Shown here: one piece after another, positions 18,591 to 27,491 of the stretch
Position numbering within the stretch: the stretch's first letter is position 1
Layout: every line of letters starts with the position of its first letter
Assembly (NCBI RefSeq): GCF_007991335.1
Contig: NZ_BJYD01000036.1
Location: 1-49,351, forward strand
Length of the DNA: 49,351 nt
Reading direction: 5' to 3'
From: Halobacillus faecis
GTDB taxonomy: Bacteria > Bacillota > Bacilli > Bacillales > Halobacillaceae
The notes under the pieces: model-generated
What the model was told of the DNA's origin: nothing
Databases searched by the model: none
The model's input: the letters and a program-made list of their open reading frames with translations, nothing else
Program-made: the position numbers and the translations under genes

Positions 18591-20057
18591 TCATTCCGCT
18601 CCTTTATGTTTTGCTTTCGCTTTTACCCATAATTCCTCTAGCGAATCTAAATCGTAATCTGTTAATTGCTGCCCTTCTGTGCGTGCATCCTTTTCCATAG
18701 ATGAAAGACGGGTTCTGAATTTGCGGTTCGTCCGCTGCAGCGCATTTTCACTACTGATCTTGTAATGTCTGGCAAGATTAGCAATGGCAAACAGCCAGTC
18801 TCCGAATTCTTTTTCCATCTCTTCACGGTCTCCAGAATCGCGGGCCTCCTTGAATTCCCGCCACTCTTCTTCCACCTTTTCAATGACAGGAGCAACGTTA
18901 TCCCAATCAAATCCTACTTTAGCTGCTTTCTTCTGCAACTCTTCCGCTTGAAGGAGGGCGGGGAAACTCTCGGGAACAGAATCTAGAATGGAATCAGGCT
19001 GTTCCCCTTTTTCCTCTGCTTTAATGGCCTCCCAGTTGGTGACCACTTCATCTGAGGAATCCACTGTCATTTCACCAAACACATGAGGATGCCTGCGGAT
19101 CATTTTTTCCGTTATGGATACTATTACGTCGTCGATTGTAAAAAATCCTTCATCTTCCCCAATTTGGCTGTGCAGCATGACTTGAAGCAGCACATCACCA
19201 AGCTCCTCCACCATATGATCGTCGTCCATGCGATTAACGGCATCAATGAACTCATAGGCTTCTTCAATCATATATTTCCTTAGTGATTCGTGCGTCTGTT
19301 TGCGATCCCAAGGGCACCCTTCCGGACTTCTCAGAATCTTAATGACTTCTCTCAGGCGGAAAAACCGGTGATTGAGCACTTCTTTTTTGACAGGAGGGAT
19401 ATAAACACTAGTTAGATTATTCACTTCCACGCGGCGGTCCAGTTCTTCCAGAGGCACCGTCACAATCTTTTCGAGTTCGCTCCCTGCAGCTGTGACTATG
19501 GTCACCGGATAATCTGCCGGTAAATCTTCAAGCAACGTCAATTTGACTTCCGATGCGATTAATGAATCATACACCTGACAGAGGATCAGGTGATTCAAAA
19601 ATTGGAGCTCTTCCCGTTTCAAATCTGTAGCGTCCGCAAACTGAAAACCCTCAATTGGGTCGATTTCAAGCGCGGTGAAAGTAGCATCCAGGAAACTCTG
19701 GCCACCTTTAATGTCGAGGGCGACTTCTCCTTTGTCCCTTGCTTGAATCAGTAATTGCACCGTTCGTTCAGCAAGCATAGGATGTCCAGGCACAACGTAG
19801 GTGATATTCTGTCCATGAGAAAGAGTAAGAAGACGGGAGACGATTTCAGTGTACACATCTCCAAAATGATCATGGGATTCATATACGGAATCAAAACTTT
19901 CAAATGTGACGCCTTCTTTTTGTAGTGCTTGGATGACTGGGTGGTCGAGAGTGCGCGCATAGAGATGGGAGTGATTTTGTGTCAAATCACGGTAGACCCC
20001 GAGCGGAAGCTGTTCCAAATCCGCAGCCCCAAGTCCGATAATTGTTATGGTATTCAT
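18591..20057 (-). CDS. mazG: MazG-family NTP pyrophosphohydrolase fused to a methylase-like domain
   Basis: The 488-residue YabN type has two parts. Residues about 1-215 resemble a tetrapyrrole (SAM-dependent) methylase (MNTITIIGLGAADLEQLP, then VVPGHPMLAERT). Residues about 225-488 are MazG, with EExxE and ExxD-type metal sites (EEAYEFIDAVNRMD and EELGDVLLQVMLH), so house-cleaning of aberrant NTPs is the likely role. The methylase-like part has no established substrate. The ATG overlaps the yabM stop (ATGA), showing coupling. The start at 20057 follows AAAGG. Confidence 0.93.
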   Translation of the reverse strand: MNTITIIGLGAADLEQLPLGVYRDLTQNHSHLYARTLDHPVIQALQKEGVTFESFDSVYESHDHFGDVYTEIVSRLLTLSHGQNITYVVPGHPMLAERTVQLLIQARDKGEVALDIKGGQSFLDATFTALEIDPIEGFQFADATDLKREELQFLNHLILCQVYDSLIASEVKLTLLEDLPADYPVTIVTAAGSELEKIVTVPLEELDRRVEVNNLTSVYIPPVKKEVLNHRFFRLREVIKILRSPEGCPWDRKQTHESLRKYMIEEAYEFIDAVNRMDDDHMVEELGDVLLQVMLHSQIGEDEGFFTIDDVIVSITEKMIRRHPHVFGEMTVDSSDEVVTNWEAIKAEEKGEQPDSILDSVPESFPALLQAEELQKKAAKVGFDWDNVAPVIEKVEEEWREFKEARDSGDREEMEKEFGDWLFAIANLARHYKISSENALQRTNRKFRTRLSSMEKDARTEGQQLTDYDLDSLEELWVKAKAKHKGAE

Positions 20058-21640
20058 TGGTCCAATCCTTTCGGCGAAAGTTTCCATACGACCTTACGAA
20101 AAGGTATGACATGTAATTCTTCATTCGTGAAGCTGCCTGTTCGTAGAAGAAGGACGGCATAAATCAATGCACCAAATCCTGAGACAGACAACGTGTATAG
20201 AAGTAAAGGTAACCGTGCATTTAAATCAAAAATCAGAAAAGCAAGCATTTTAGCCAGCCATAGTCCGAATATCATTCCTACAAGAGAAATTAGGATCCCT
20301 TTCCAGGGAAGGCTGGTCCAATTTCCCCAAGGAACTTCATGTCTTAAGGTTACGATATTTCCGATTAAAACAAAAGCGACAGCCATCACTGAGGAGATTG
20401 CTGCTCCGTGTAAACTCAAAAAAGGAATGAAGAGCATATTTCCAGCCCACTTGATGATCAGCCCCCCCGCAATCATCATAGCCGTTTGTTTCATATAATC
20501 GAGTCCCTGTAATATTGAAGAGAGCGTAATAGAGAGGGAACTGCCAAGGATGACGATCATTAGGATTCTTAATGCACTTGTTCCCTGAACGTCCTGAAAA
20601 AATGACTGATTGATGGCAGGAAATAAGAAAATCAGCCCTGCCGTTGCTCCAACACAAAGAAAGACAGTCATTTTCACGGCACTCACGACGGACTTTTTCA
20701 CTTGATCAGGATTCTGAGTCATCCTTGATCTGGTGACAGAAGGAATAAGAGCAAGAGCAAGTGAAGAAGCAAGAACCGTCCCTAATTGAATGAGAGGCTG
20801 GCCCCTGTCGAATATCCCTTTCCACATACGCGCATCCTCAAGCGTTACGCCTGCTTTTTGGAGATTCGGAACCATTGTCAATGCATCGACAAGCTGCAAA
20901 GACAAAAGCAGCATATAATTTAAACAAATAAGAATGCCGTGCAGAAAAATTGTTCGTTTATACGAGACGTGTTTGTCCCACCTTCGCCATGTCCACATCT
21001 CTCTCTTTTTCATCAACCAATAAAAAAGAACGGAAAACGCAGCAACTGCACCTGCCATTGACCCAAGGGATGCCCCTATTCCTATTGTATAAACGTCCGT
21101 CCCTCGCATGACTAAAATAGCGGAACCAATGATGATTCCCACTCTGAAAACTTGTTCGATAATTTGCGAAACAGCTGTCGGTCCCATATCATTATGTCCT
21201 TGAAATGCGCCTCGAGCGACTGAAACAAAGGGAACAAGCAGAAAGACAAGAAATGCCGTCTGCAGGGGTTTTGTTAATTTTTCATCTCCCATAACAGAAG
21301 CAATCCAGGGAGATGAAAAAAATCCAGTCACAAAAATGATTCCAGAAGCCATCATCACCCACCAGAAAACAGGTAGATAAAACGATGGGATAGATAGAGG
21401 TGATGAGTCATCGCCGATGTCTGAGACGATTTTTGAAATGGCGGCAGGAAACCCGTACAAGGCAAGAATCAGGGCAATGCCGAGAATGGGATACACTTGT
21501 TGGTAGACGTAAAAGCCGAGATCTCCAGTTAAGTTCTGAAGCGGGACACGATAGCCCGCACTGATGACCTTACTGATCAATCCGGCTAGTGTTAGGATGA
21601 ATGCTCCTTGTAAAACAGAGCGTGAACGTAATTTGGTCAT
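20054..21640 (-). CDS. yabM: MOP/MATE-family polysaccharide flippase (YabM, SpoVB-like)
   Basis: A 528-residue protein with about 14 predicted membrane helices, of the MOP superfamily that flips lipid-linked sugars. The N-terminus SVLQGAFILTLAGLISKVISAGYRVPLQNL is typical of the SpoVB/YabM/Amj-MurJ-like proteins. The substrate is unknown; lipid-linked cell-wall precursor is a reasonable guess. AGAAAGGG precedes the ATG. It is the first gene of the yabM-mazG-rqcP unit. Confidence 0.9.
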   Translation of the reverse strand: MTKLRSRSVLQGAFILTLAGLISKVISAGYRVPLQNLTGDLGFYVYQQVYPILGIALILALYGFPAAISKIVSDIGDDSSPLSIPSFYLPVFWWVMMASGIIFVTGFFSSPWIASVMGDEKLTKPLQTAFLVFLLVPFVSVARGAFQGHNDMGPTAVSQIIEQVFRVGIIIGSAILVMRGTDVYTIGIGASLGSMAGAVAAFSVLFYWLMKKREMWTWRRWDKHVSYKRTIFLHGILICLNYMLLLSLQLVDALTMVPNLQKAGVTLEDARMWKGIFDRGQPLIQLGTVLASSLALALIPSVTRSRMTQNPDQVKKSVVSAVKMTVFLCVGATAGLIFLFPAINQSFFQDVQGTSALRILMIVILGSSLSITLSSILQGLDYMKQTAMMIAGGLIIKWAGNMLFIPFLSLHGAAISSVMAVAFVLIGNIVTLRHEVPWGNWTSLPWKGILISLVGMIFGLWLAKMLAFLIFDLNARLPLLLYTLSVSGFGALIYAVLLLRTGSFTNEELHVIPFRKVVWKLSPKGLDQ

Positions 21641-21678
21641 ATTGGACCCTTTCTCATTTATATGTATTCAGAACATTC

Positions 21679-21684
21679 ATTATA
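21679..21684 (-). promoter_or_regulatory. candidate extended -10 promoter of yabM
   Basis: TGATATAAT on the minus strand (TATAAT at 21679-21684), 38 bp before the yabM start. The -35 region falls within the spoVT terminator and is weak. Confidence 0.5.
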
Positions 21685-21691
21685 TCATAGG

Positions 21692-21728
21692 AAAAGGTCA
21701 GACCCCGTACCCGCTCGGATCTGACCTT
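21692..21728 (-). terminator. terminator of spoVT
   Basis: Stem AAGGTCAGA/TCTGACCTT on the minus strand (outer arms 21694-21701 and 21721-21728), with a GC-rich loop and a short TTTT tail. Confidence 0.7.
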
Positions 21729-21733
21729 ACTTG

Positions 21734-22270
21734 CTACTCCATTTGTTTGGCTAAAAAGCTAGCGGCTGTCTGAACAGCTTTACTGGCCCCGTCTTCTAAT
21801 GGAGAACCTTCTTTATTGAAGGCGACGACGCAGCCGATGGGGTCCCCTTGCGCAATGATAGGATAAATAAGATATGAGATCACATCTTCTTCCTGACCCC
21901 GAGTCAATTCAACCGGCTCCGGATGTTTCTCAAAAGACATTGTTCTAGAATCCATGACTTCTTCGACCTTAGACCCGATCGATCGGTTCATATAATCCTT
22001 TTTCGCACTTCCCGCCACCGCTATATACTCATCACGATCGCATATCAACACAGGAGCTTCTAAAGACTCACTGAGCGCTTCTGCGTACTCTTTTGCAAAA
22101 TCACCCAACTCGCTGATAGGTGAATATTTTTTTAGTATGACTTCACCTTCACGGTCTACAAAAATCTCTAAAGGATCACCTTCACGAATCCTCAGCGTAC
22201 GGCGGATCTCTTTCGGGATAACAACACGTCCTAAATCATCAATACGGCGTACAATACCAGTTGCTTTCAT
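21734..22270 (-). CDS. spoVT: stage V sporulation protein T, AbrB-family regulator
   Basis: A forespore transcription factor that tunes SigG genes. The 178-residue product has the swapped-hairpin AbrB DNA-binding domain at 1-50 (MKATGIVRRIDDLGRVVIPK) and a GAF domain at about 56-178 (LSESLEAPVLICDRDEYIAV, then GDPIGCVVAFNKEG). AAGGAGGCAG precedes the ATG. It has its own SigG-type promoter, as in B. subtilis. Confidence 0.96.
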   Translation of the reverse strand: MKATGIVRRIDDLGRVVIPKEIRRTLRIREGDPLEIFVDREGEVILKKYSPISELGDFAKEYAEALSESLEAPVLICDRDEYIAVAGSAKKDYMNRSIGSKVEEVMDSRTMSFEKHPEPVELTRGQEEDVISYLIYPIIAQGDPIGCVVAFNKEGSPLEDGASKAVQTAASFLAKQME

Positions 22271-22351
22271 TCTTTATGCTGCCTCCTTTTCTGTGATGAC
22301 TGCCTATCTATACCTGTTGAAGCGCAAGCAGAACAAGCGGGTGATTAAAGA

Positions 22352-22381
22352 TAGTATGATTCAGCAATAAAAACCTATACA
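22352..22381 (-). promoter_or_regulatory. SigG promoter of spoVT
   Basis: -35 TGTATA (22376-22381; consensus TGAATA), 17-bp spacer, -10 CATACTA (22352-22358; exact). It gives a leader of about 75 nt and fits the known forespore expression of spoVT. Confidence 0.75.
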
Positions 22382-22418
22382 CCCTTTGGATGGATTTTTT
22401 CATAAAAAATGTAAACTT

Positions 22419-22686
22419 GGAATGTGGAGGTGCCTTGGGCAGCTTCGACAAGCATAAGCAGAGCAGCTTTTGTGAGGCGCTTTTTCCTCACAAAGATGAT
22501 TTGCTTATGACCTCGAGAAGCTAGGCACCGGAACTGGACTTAACCGGATGTGGAGGCGACCGTTTAGACATGACAAGCGTAAGACAAGACACGCAATGGA
22601 GTTGTCTTTCTCCATGGAGTGGATTGACTTATGACCTCGAATGTCTGGGAGCCGGAACTGGACGATTTGAAATGTGGAGGTGCCTT
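22419..22686. repeat. structured tandem repeat, two full units and one truncated
   Basis: Unit B (22419-22540) pairs GGTGCCT/AGGCACC, AGCTT/AAGCT, CATAAGCA/TGCTTATG and TTTGTGAGG/CCTCACAAA as one nested hairpin. Unit C (22546-22663) keeps the layout with different bases: AGACAT/ATGTCT, CGTAAG/CTTATG, ATGGAG/CTCCAT. A 5' fragment (about 22671-22686) then stops at the mfd terminator. Conserved unpaired parts are ATGTGGAGG, GACAAG, TTATGACCTCGA and CCGGAACTGGAC. This accounts for most of the gap of about 460 bp between spoVT and mfd; no coding signal is seen. Confidence 0.85.
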
Positions 22687-22724
22687 AAAAATAAGAAAAG
22701 CCTCATCCCTATTAAGGGATGAGG
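22687..22724 (-). terminator. intrinsic terminator of mfd
   Basis: Perfect 10-bp stem CCTCATCCCT/AGGGATGAGG (22701-22710 with 22715-22724), loop ATTA, then CTTTTCTTATTTTT on the minus strand. Confidence 0.9.
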
Positions 22725-22729
22725 TATGA

Positions 22730-25700
22730 TCAAGCAGTCGATACTTCCCGCATCATCTCAGGAAGTTTGCTGATAAATTCTTCAACAAGCTCATATCGTT
22801 TAAATTCTGTCTTACGATCCCATGTGAAGGTCACCTTCAATTGGGAATCTTCCGTCCCCAGTTGGACCATACGACCATATTGATTGGCGAATTCGAACAG
22901 CTTGGTTCCATCGATCTGCTGACTTTGCTCGGCTTCCATCAGCATTTCGATTTTCTTTTTCTTCTCTGTCACGCTTTCAATTCGTGAACGTTTTGCTTGA
23001 AGTCGAATAGAAGAAACACGGAACAAGTTATCCACCTCCTGCGGATAATCCCCGAACCGATCGATCAATTCATCTCGCAAGTCATGGATATCTTCAACCG
23101 TTTCAATCGCCTGGAATACTTTGTACATGTCAATTTTCTGCTTTTCATCTGCGATGTATTCATCTGGAATATACGCATCCAGCATCATATCAAGCTCCGG
23201 TTGGAATGGCTTTACACTTTCCGGTTCTTTTCCTTGCCTTTTCGCTTCTATTGCGTCTTTCAGCATCTGGGAATACATATCGAAACCGACAGAATCAATA
23301 TATCCGTGCTGCTGTGCTCCTAAAAGGTTCCCTGCTCCACGAATGGACAAATCGCGCATGGCGATTTTAAACCCGGACCCGAGCTCCGTGAATTCCTTAA
23401 TGGCCTGCAATCGTTTCTCGGCCACTTCTGTCAGCACTTTATCCTTTTGATAGGTAAAATACGCGTAGGCGACCCGGTTCGACCTTCCGACACGACCACG
23501 CAGTTGATACAGCTGACTTAAGCCCATACGATCGGCATCATAAACGATGAGTGTGTTCACATTTGGAATGTCGACACCCGTCTCGATGATTGTCGTACTG
23601 ACAAGCACATCAAATTCACCTTCAAGGAAGGAGAACATGACATTCTCAAGCTCTGTCTCATTCATCTGTCCATGGGCAAAAGTGACTCTCGCCTCAGGGA
23701 CAAGTTCGGCAATTTGCTGTGCCATCCGTTCGATGTTTTCTACGCGGTTGAAAAGGAAAAATACCTGTCCGCCCCGGGCCATCTCCCTTTCCACCGCCTC
23801 CCTGAGGAAAATCGGATTATATTCAAGCACGTACGTCTGAATAGGGAAACGGTTAGCGGGCGGTGTTTCAATGACGGACAAATCCCTGACCCCAAGCATG
23901 GACATGTGCAGGGTTCTTGGGATTGGAGTCGCCGTCAATGTCAGCACATCCACATTGTTTTTCAGCTGCTTGATTTTCTCTTTGTGTTTAACTCCGAAAC
24001 GTTGTTCTTCATCGACGATCAACAATCCTAAGTCTTTGAACTGCATATCTTTCGATAAAATTCTGTGTGTCCCCACGACCACATCGACGAGACCTTTCCT
24101 CAGACGATCTGTAGTTTCCTTTTGCTGCTTTTTTGTCCGGAAGCGGCTCATAAGGCCGATGTTAATCCCAAAGCCTTGGAATCGTTCTTGAAGCGTCTCA
24201 TAATGCTGTTGAGCTAGAATCGTTGTAGGTACAAGCAAAGCCACCTGTTTTCCATCGATGATCGCTTTGAAAGCGGCACGAATCGCGACTTCTGTCTTTC
24301 CATACCCCACATCTCCGCACAGTAGACGATCCATCGGGCGCACACGTTCCATATCGGATTTGATTTCTTCGATACAACGGATTTGATCTTCCGTTTCTTC
24401 GTAAGGGAAAGCCGCTTCAAAGTCTTTTTGCATTTCTCCATCTTCACTGAACGCAAACCCTTTGGAGGCTTCACGTTCAGCATAGAGTTGAATCAAATCA
24501 TCAGCAATATCTTCGACCGAGGATTGGACACGACTCTTCACTTTTTTCCACTCACTGCCGCCAAGCTTATAAACTTTCGGCTCTTTCCCTTCCGAGCCTA
24601 CATATTTTTGAATCAGATCAATTTGGTCAATCGGTACATATAGCTTGTCATTTCCAGAGTAATTGACCATCAGAAAATCTTTATGGTTTCCAGCCATTTT
24701 CAGCGTTTCAATTCCTAGATACTTCCCGATTCCATGGCTGGCATGGACGACATAATCACCGACCTTCAATTCCTGATAGTTTTTAATCCGCTCGGCGTTC
24801 GACATTTTTTGCTTGCGCTTCGGTTTAGCGGTTCGTTTCTTGAACAGTTCATTTTCGGTCATGACCGCAAGCTTATGCATCGGCCATTCGAATCCATGGC
24901 TGATATTACCTGTGATAATCGTCGGTTTCACTAAAGGAAGCTGGACGTCTCCTTCTGCAATAACCGCTTCCATATCATAATCTCGAAGCACACCTTCAAT
25001 CTTGGACTTTCTTTTTTCATCAGGAGCAAGAATCACAACAGAGAAATCCTGCTTTTCCCAGCGATCCATTTCATTTTTTAATAAGTTCATCTGCCCATGG
25101 AATTGCTGCATCTGACGACTCGAGATGTTCACAATATTCTGTGGTTGTGTATTAGGGATATGCCTCATAAAAACGGACAGATAAAGACGAGGATGCTGGA
25201 TCTTCATCCATGCATCCTGCCAGTCAAATGAAAGATGAAGCTCTCGTACCGTCTGATTGGCTTCCAGCATACTGTTGTGCCATTCCGCTTCTTCCTGGTC
25301 AAGACGATTGGCCGTTTCCTGGATTCTGCTCATCTCATCAAGAATGACGAGACCCGTTTCAGGCAGGTAGTCTAGTAGACTGACAGGTTCCTCGTAGAAA
25401 TATCCAATATACTTATAAATTTCCTGGAAATGGTCTTTGGCTTTCAAAAGATCCAAATCATGCTCGATCACTTGAGCGAGTGTCTCTTTCGCATCTTGTT
25501 TGGTCAATTTCTTCAAAGAATGGCTCAGGGCATTCTCCAGCCGATCATGGGCTCTGGCAAAATCCTCGTCCTTGAGCAACAGTTCGGTCGCTGGACCGAT
25601 TTGAACCGCATCCAGTTTGTCATGAGATCGTTGCGTTTCGGAATCAAACGTCCGGATCGAATCCACTTCTGTATCGAACAACTCAATCCGATACGGAAAC

Positions 25701-26266
25701 TCAGCGGTCAGTGGGTACACATCCATGATTCCCCCACGTAAAGAAAACTCTCCTGGTGTTGCAACCATCTCTGTTCGGTCATAACCCATGTTCACTAAGC
25801 GTTCTAAGTATTGATCGAGGTTGATTTCTTCCCCAACACGAAAAGGGAGCTGACTTTGCTCCCAGTAAGATTTCGGTGGCATCATTCGTTTTAGTGCAGC
25901 CACAGGCGCAATCAGAATACCTTTTTCCTGGGACAGCCATTGACTTAATGCGTCGATACGCTGACTTCTCAGTTCAGGGCTCGCAACAGCGATTTCCGAT
26001 GCAATCAATTCATTGACCGGATACAGATGAACCTGTTCGGAATCGGTCAATTCTTGCATATCTTCATACAATTGTTGTGCTTGTATCAGTTGATGAGTCA
26101 CGATGATGACAGGTCGCTCCAAGGACTCTTGAAGCATGGAGACCATCAAGCTTCTTGAAGCCCCGGATAACCCAGCGACCATCTGTTCCTTCATTCCTGT
26201 TTTAAAGCCTTCGACAACAGAATGAATATCATCCTGAGGGAATAAATAATCCTTAATACCTTGCAT
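22730..26266 (-). CDS. mfd: transcription-repair coupling factor
   Basis: Displaces RNA polymerase stalled at DNA damage and recruits UvrA. The 1178-residue order is: UvrB-homology module at the N-terminus, the RNA-polymerase-interacting domain (KVGDYVVHASHGIGKYLG near 490-510), then the RecG-like translocase with Walker A CGDVGYGKTE, the DEEQ box (LIVDEEQRFGVKHKE), motif III LTATPIPRT and QLRGRVGRS (motif VI), and the C-terminal D7 domain. The ATG at 26266 follows GGAGG; an earlier in-frame start lacks a site. Lies downstream of fin, as in B. subtilis. Confidence 0.97.
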   Translation of the reverse strand: MQGIKDYLFPQDDIHSVVEGFKTGMKEQMVAGLSGASRSLMVSMLQESLERPVIIVTHQLIQAQQLYEDMQELTDSEQVHLYPVNELIASEIAVASPELRSQRIDALSQWLSQEKGILIAPVAALKRMMPPKSYWEQSQLPFRVGEEINLDQYLERLVNMGYDRTEMVATPGEFSLRGGIMDVYPLTAEFPYRIELFDTEVDSIRTFDSETQRSHDKLDAVQIGPATELLLKDEDFARAHDRLENALSHSLKKLTKQDAKETLAQVIEHDLDLLKAKDHFQEIYKYIGYFYEEPVSLLDYLPETGLVILDEMSRIQETANRLDQEEAEWHNSMLEANQTVRELHLSFDWQDAWMKIQHPRLYLSVFMRHIPNTQPQNIVNISSRQMQQFHGQMNLLKNEMDRWEKQDFSVVILAPDEKRKSKIEGVLRDYDMEAVIAEGDVQLPLVKPTIITGNISHGFEWPMHKLAVMTENELFKKRTAKPKRKQKMSNAERIKNYQELKVGDYVVHASHGIGKYLGIETLKMAGNHKDFLMVNYSGNDKLYVPIDQIDLIQKYVGSEGKEPKVYKLGGSEWKKVKSRVQSSVEDIADDLIQLYAEREASKGFAFSEDGEMQKDFEAAFPYEETEDQIRCIEEIKSDMERVRPMDRLLCGDVGYGKTEVAIRAAFKAIIDGKQVALLVPTTILAQQHYETLQERFQGFGINIGLMSRFRTKKQQKETTDRLRKGLVDVVVGTHRILSKDMQFKDLGLLIVDEEQRFGVKHKEKIKQLKNNVDVLTLTATPIPRTLHMSMLGVRDLSVIETPPANRFPIQTYVLEYNPIFLREAVEREMARGGQVFFLFNRVENIERMAQQIAELVPEARVTFAHGQMNETELENVMFSFLEGEFDVLVSTTIIETGVDIPNVNTLIVYDADRMGLSQLYQLRGRVGRSNRVAYAYFTYQKDKVLTEVAEKRLQAIKEFTELGSGFKIAMRDLSIRGAGNLLGAQQHGYIDSVGFDMYSQMLKDAIEAKRQGKEPESVKPFQPELDMMLDAYIPDEYIADEKQKIDMYKVFQAIETVEDIHDLRDELIDRFGDYPQEVDNLFRVSSIRLQAKRSRIESVTEKKKKIEMLMEAEQSQQIDGTKLFEFANQYGRMVQLGTEDSQLKVTFTWDRKTEFKRYELVEEFISKLPEMMREVSTA

Positions 26267-26315
26267 AACGAATTCCTCCACCACCAAGATTTCCGATTGA
26301 TTCAGAAATCAAGAT

Positions 26316-26546
26316 TTACTGTATAAAAAAGTCAAGCTCATGGTAATGTGGATTGTCGTCTAATGATTCTTTGCACGAGTCACAAATGGTCCTGATGTCC
26401 ATGTCGCCACTCGCAGTCATATGAACCATTTGCTCTTGGTCCTGATCATTTAGGATATCAAAGCCCAACTGGGACACATCCACATGTTTTGCATCTAATT
26501 CTCCGACCTGATTTTCACAATGGCGGCAAAAATAACGTATTTTCAT
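26316..26546 (-). CDS. fin: anti-sigma-F factor Fin
   Basis: A small forespore protein (YabK) that inhibits SigF to allow the switch to SigG. The 76-residue length equals that of the family. Four cysteines form two zinc-type knuckles: Cys7 and Cys10 (CRHC), Cys55 and Cys58 (CDSC). GAGGAGG lies 6 nt before the ATG at 26546, which decides the start over upstream in-frame ATGs. A SigF promoter precedes it, so Fin would shut off its own sigma factor. Confidence 0.93.
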   Translation of the reverse strand: MKIRYFCRHCENQVGELDAKHVDVSQLGFDILNDQDQEQMVHMTASGDMDIRTICDSCKESLDDNPHYHELDFFIQ

Positions 26547-26577
26547 TTCCATCCTCCTCGAGGGGTTGATGGTAGAT

Positions 26578-26606
26578 AGTTTTACCGTCATTCGGGAGTG
26601 TTATAC
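26578..26606 (-). promoter_or_regulatory. SigF promoter of fin
   Basis: -35 GTATA (26602-26606), 15-bp spacer, -10 GGTAAAACT (26578-26586), matching the SigF pattern GGnnAnAnT. It lies 31 bp before the fin start, in the gap after pth. Confidence 0.75.
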
Positions 26607-26622
26607 GAACACAGTAATCCCG

Positions 26623-27186
26623 TCACCTCACATTAAAATCATTCATTACTTCGTTAAACGGTTGCTCGATCCATGCTTCACATGCTTTCACCGCATAATC
26701 AATGCTTTCTTCTACTGGTCCTTGTTCTTCTTTAGAGAAGCCACCTAACACATGATCGATCACTGTTTTTGAACCTTCCGGGCGACCCACTCCGACACGC
26801 AGTCGTTTAAATTCTTTTGTTCCCAGCTGATCAATAATATTGCGAATGCCATTATGACCACCATGGCCGCCTTTTTTCCGCAAACGAATCTTCCCTGGGG
26901 GCAGATCCAAGTCATCATATACCACCAATACATCTTCGATATCGATATCATAAAAGTCCATCATAGGGCGGAGAGCTTCCCCGGATAAATTCATATACGT
27001 TTGAGGTTTCAAAAGGATTACTTTCTCCCCGTTGAAACGCTCCATCGTGAATAAACCGTTAAATTTTTTCTGACTCAAAGACCACTGATTTCGTGAAGCC
27101 AATGCATCTATAATCATAAACCCGATATTATGACGGGTGTCTTCATACTTTTTCCCTGGATTCCCAAGTCCTACTATACACTTCAT
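26623..27186 (-). CDS. pth: peptidyl-tRNA hydrolase
   Basis: Recycles tRNA from drop-off peptidyl-tRNA; B. subtilis calls it spoVC. The 187-residue product has Asn9 and catalytic His19 in GLGNPGKKYEDTRHNIGF, the QTYMNLSGEAL block with its conserved Asn, and the Asp of VVYDDLDLPPGKIRLR, then KGGHGGHNGI. All key residues are present. It is followed directly by the SigF promoter of fin. Confidence 0.96.
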   Translation of the reverse strand: MKCIVGLGNPGKKYEDTRHNIGFMIIDALASRNQWSLSQKKFNGLFTMERFNGEKVILLKPQTYMNLSGEALRPMMDFYDIDIEDVLVVYDDLDLPPGKIRLRKKGGHGGHNGIRNIIDQLGTKEFKRLRVGVGRPEGSKTVIDHVLGGFSKEEQGPVEESIDYAVKACEAWIEQPFNEVMNDFNVR

Positions 27187-27222
27187 ACATAACTTCCTTT
27201 TCTGTCTTTATACTATTGATTC

Positions 27223-27255
27223 ATTATATCAAAAGGAAACGCGGAAAGATGTCAA
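27223..27255 (-). promoter_or_regulatory. promoter of pth
   Basis: TATAAT (27223-27228) with an upstream TGA gives a consensus extended -10. A full TTGACA (27250-27255) sits 21 bp away, outside the usual spacing, so recognition is probably through the extended -10. Confidence 0.65.
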
Positions 27256-27354
27256 AATGCGTTTCATCCATGCAAAAACTTGCTCCTAATCTGTCGTGTG
27301 TTTATACAATCCCCTTAACCTGGATTCTTAAACCGGAGGAAAGGGTGAATGAGG

Positions 27355-27427
27355 GGACACTAAAAGCATAAGCCCATCAACAGTTATAAAGCTTCTTTAA
27401 CACCATTGATTGACTTATGAACACAGG
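27355..27427. repeat. possible diverged member of the structured repeat family
   Basis: Nested pairing CATAAG/CTTATG (27367-27372 with 27414-27419), ATCAA/TTGAT (27376-27380 with 27406-27410) and an inner stem ending in CTTTAAC. Shares AGCATAAG and TTGACTTATGA with the repeats at 22419-22686, but the flanks are lost. It lies in the 305-bp gap between ctc and pth, which otherwise holds only the ctc terminator and pth promoter. Confidence 0.4.
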
Positions 27428-27445
27428 AATATAAAAGGTGAACGA

Positions 27446-27478
27446 TTAAAAAGGGCGCGCCCTCATGGCCACGCCCTT
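27446..27478 (-). terminator. intrinsic terminator of ctc
   Basis: Stem AAGGGCG/CGCCCTT (27451-27457 with 27472-27478), followed by TTTTTAAT on the minus strand; 14 bp after the ctc stop. Confidence 0.8.
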
Positions 27479-27491
27479 CGTGTGTATCCCA

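Noticed and set aside
18054-22686. CRISPR array
   Set aside because: The repeats are only two or three long units with internal structure, not short repeats with unique spacers, and no cas genes are present.
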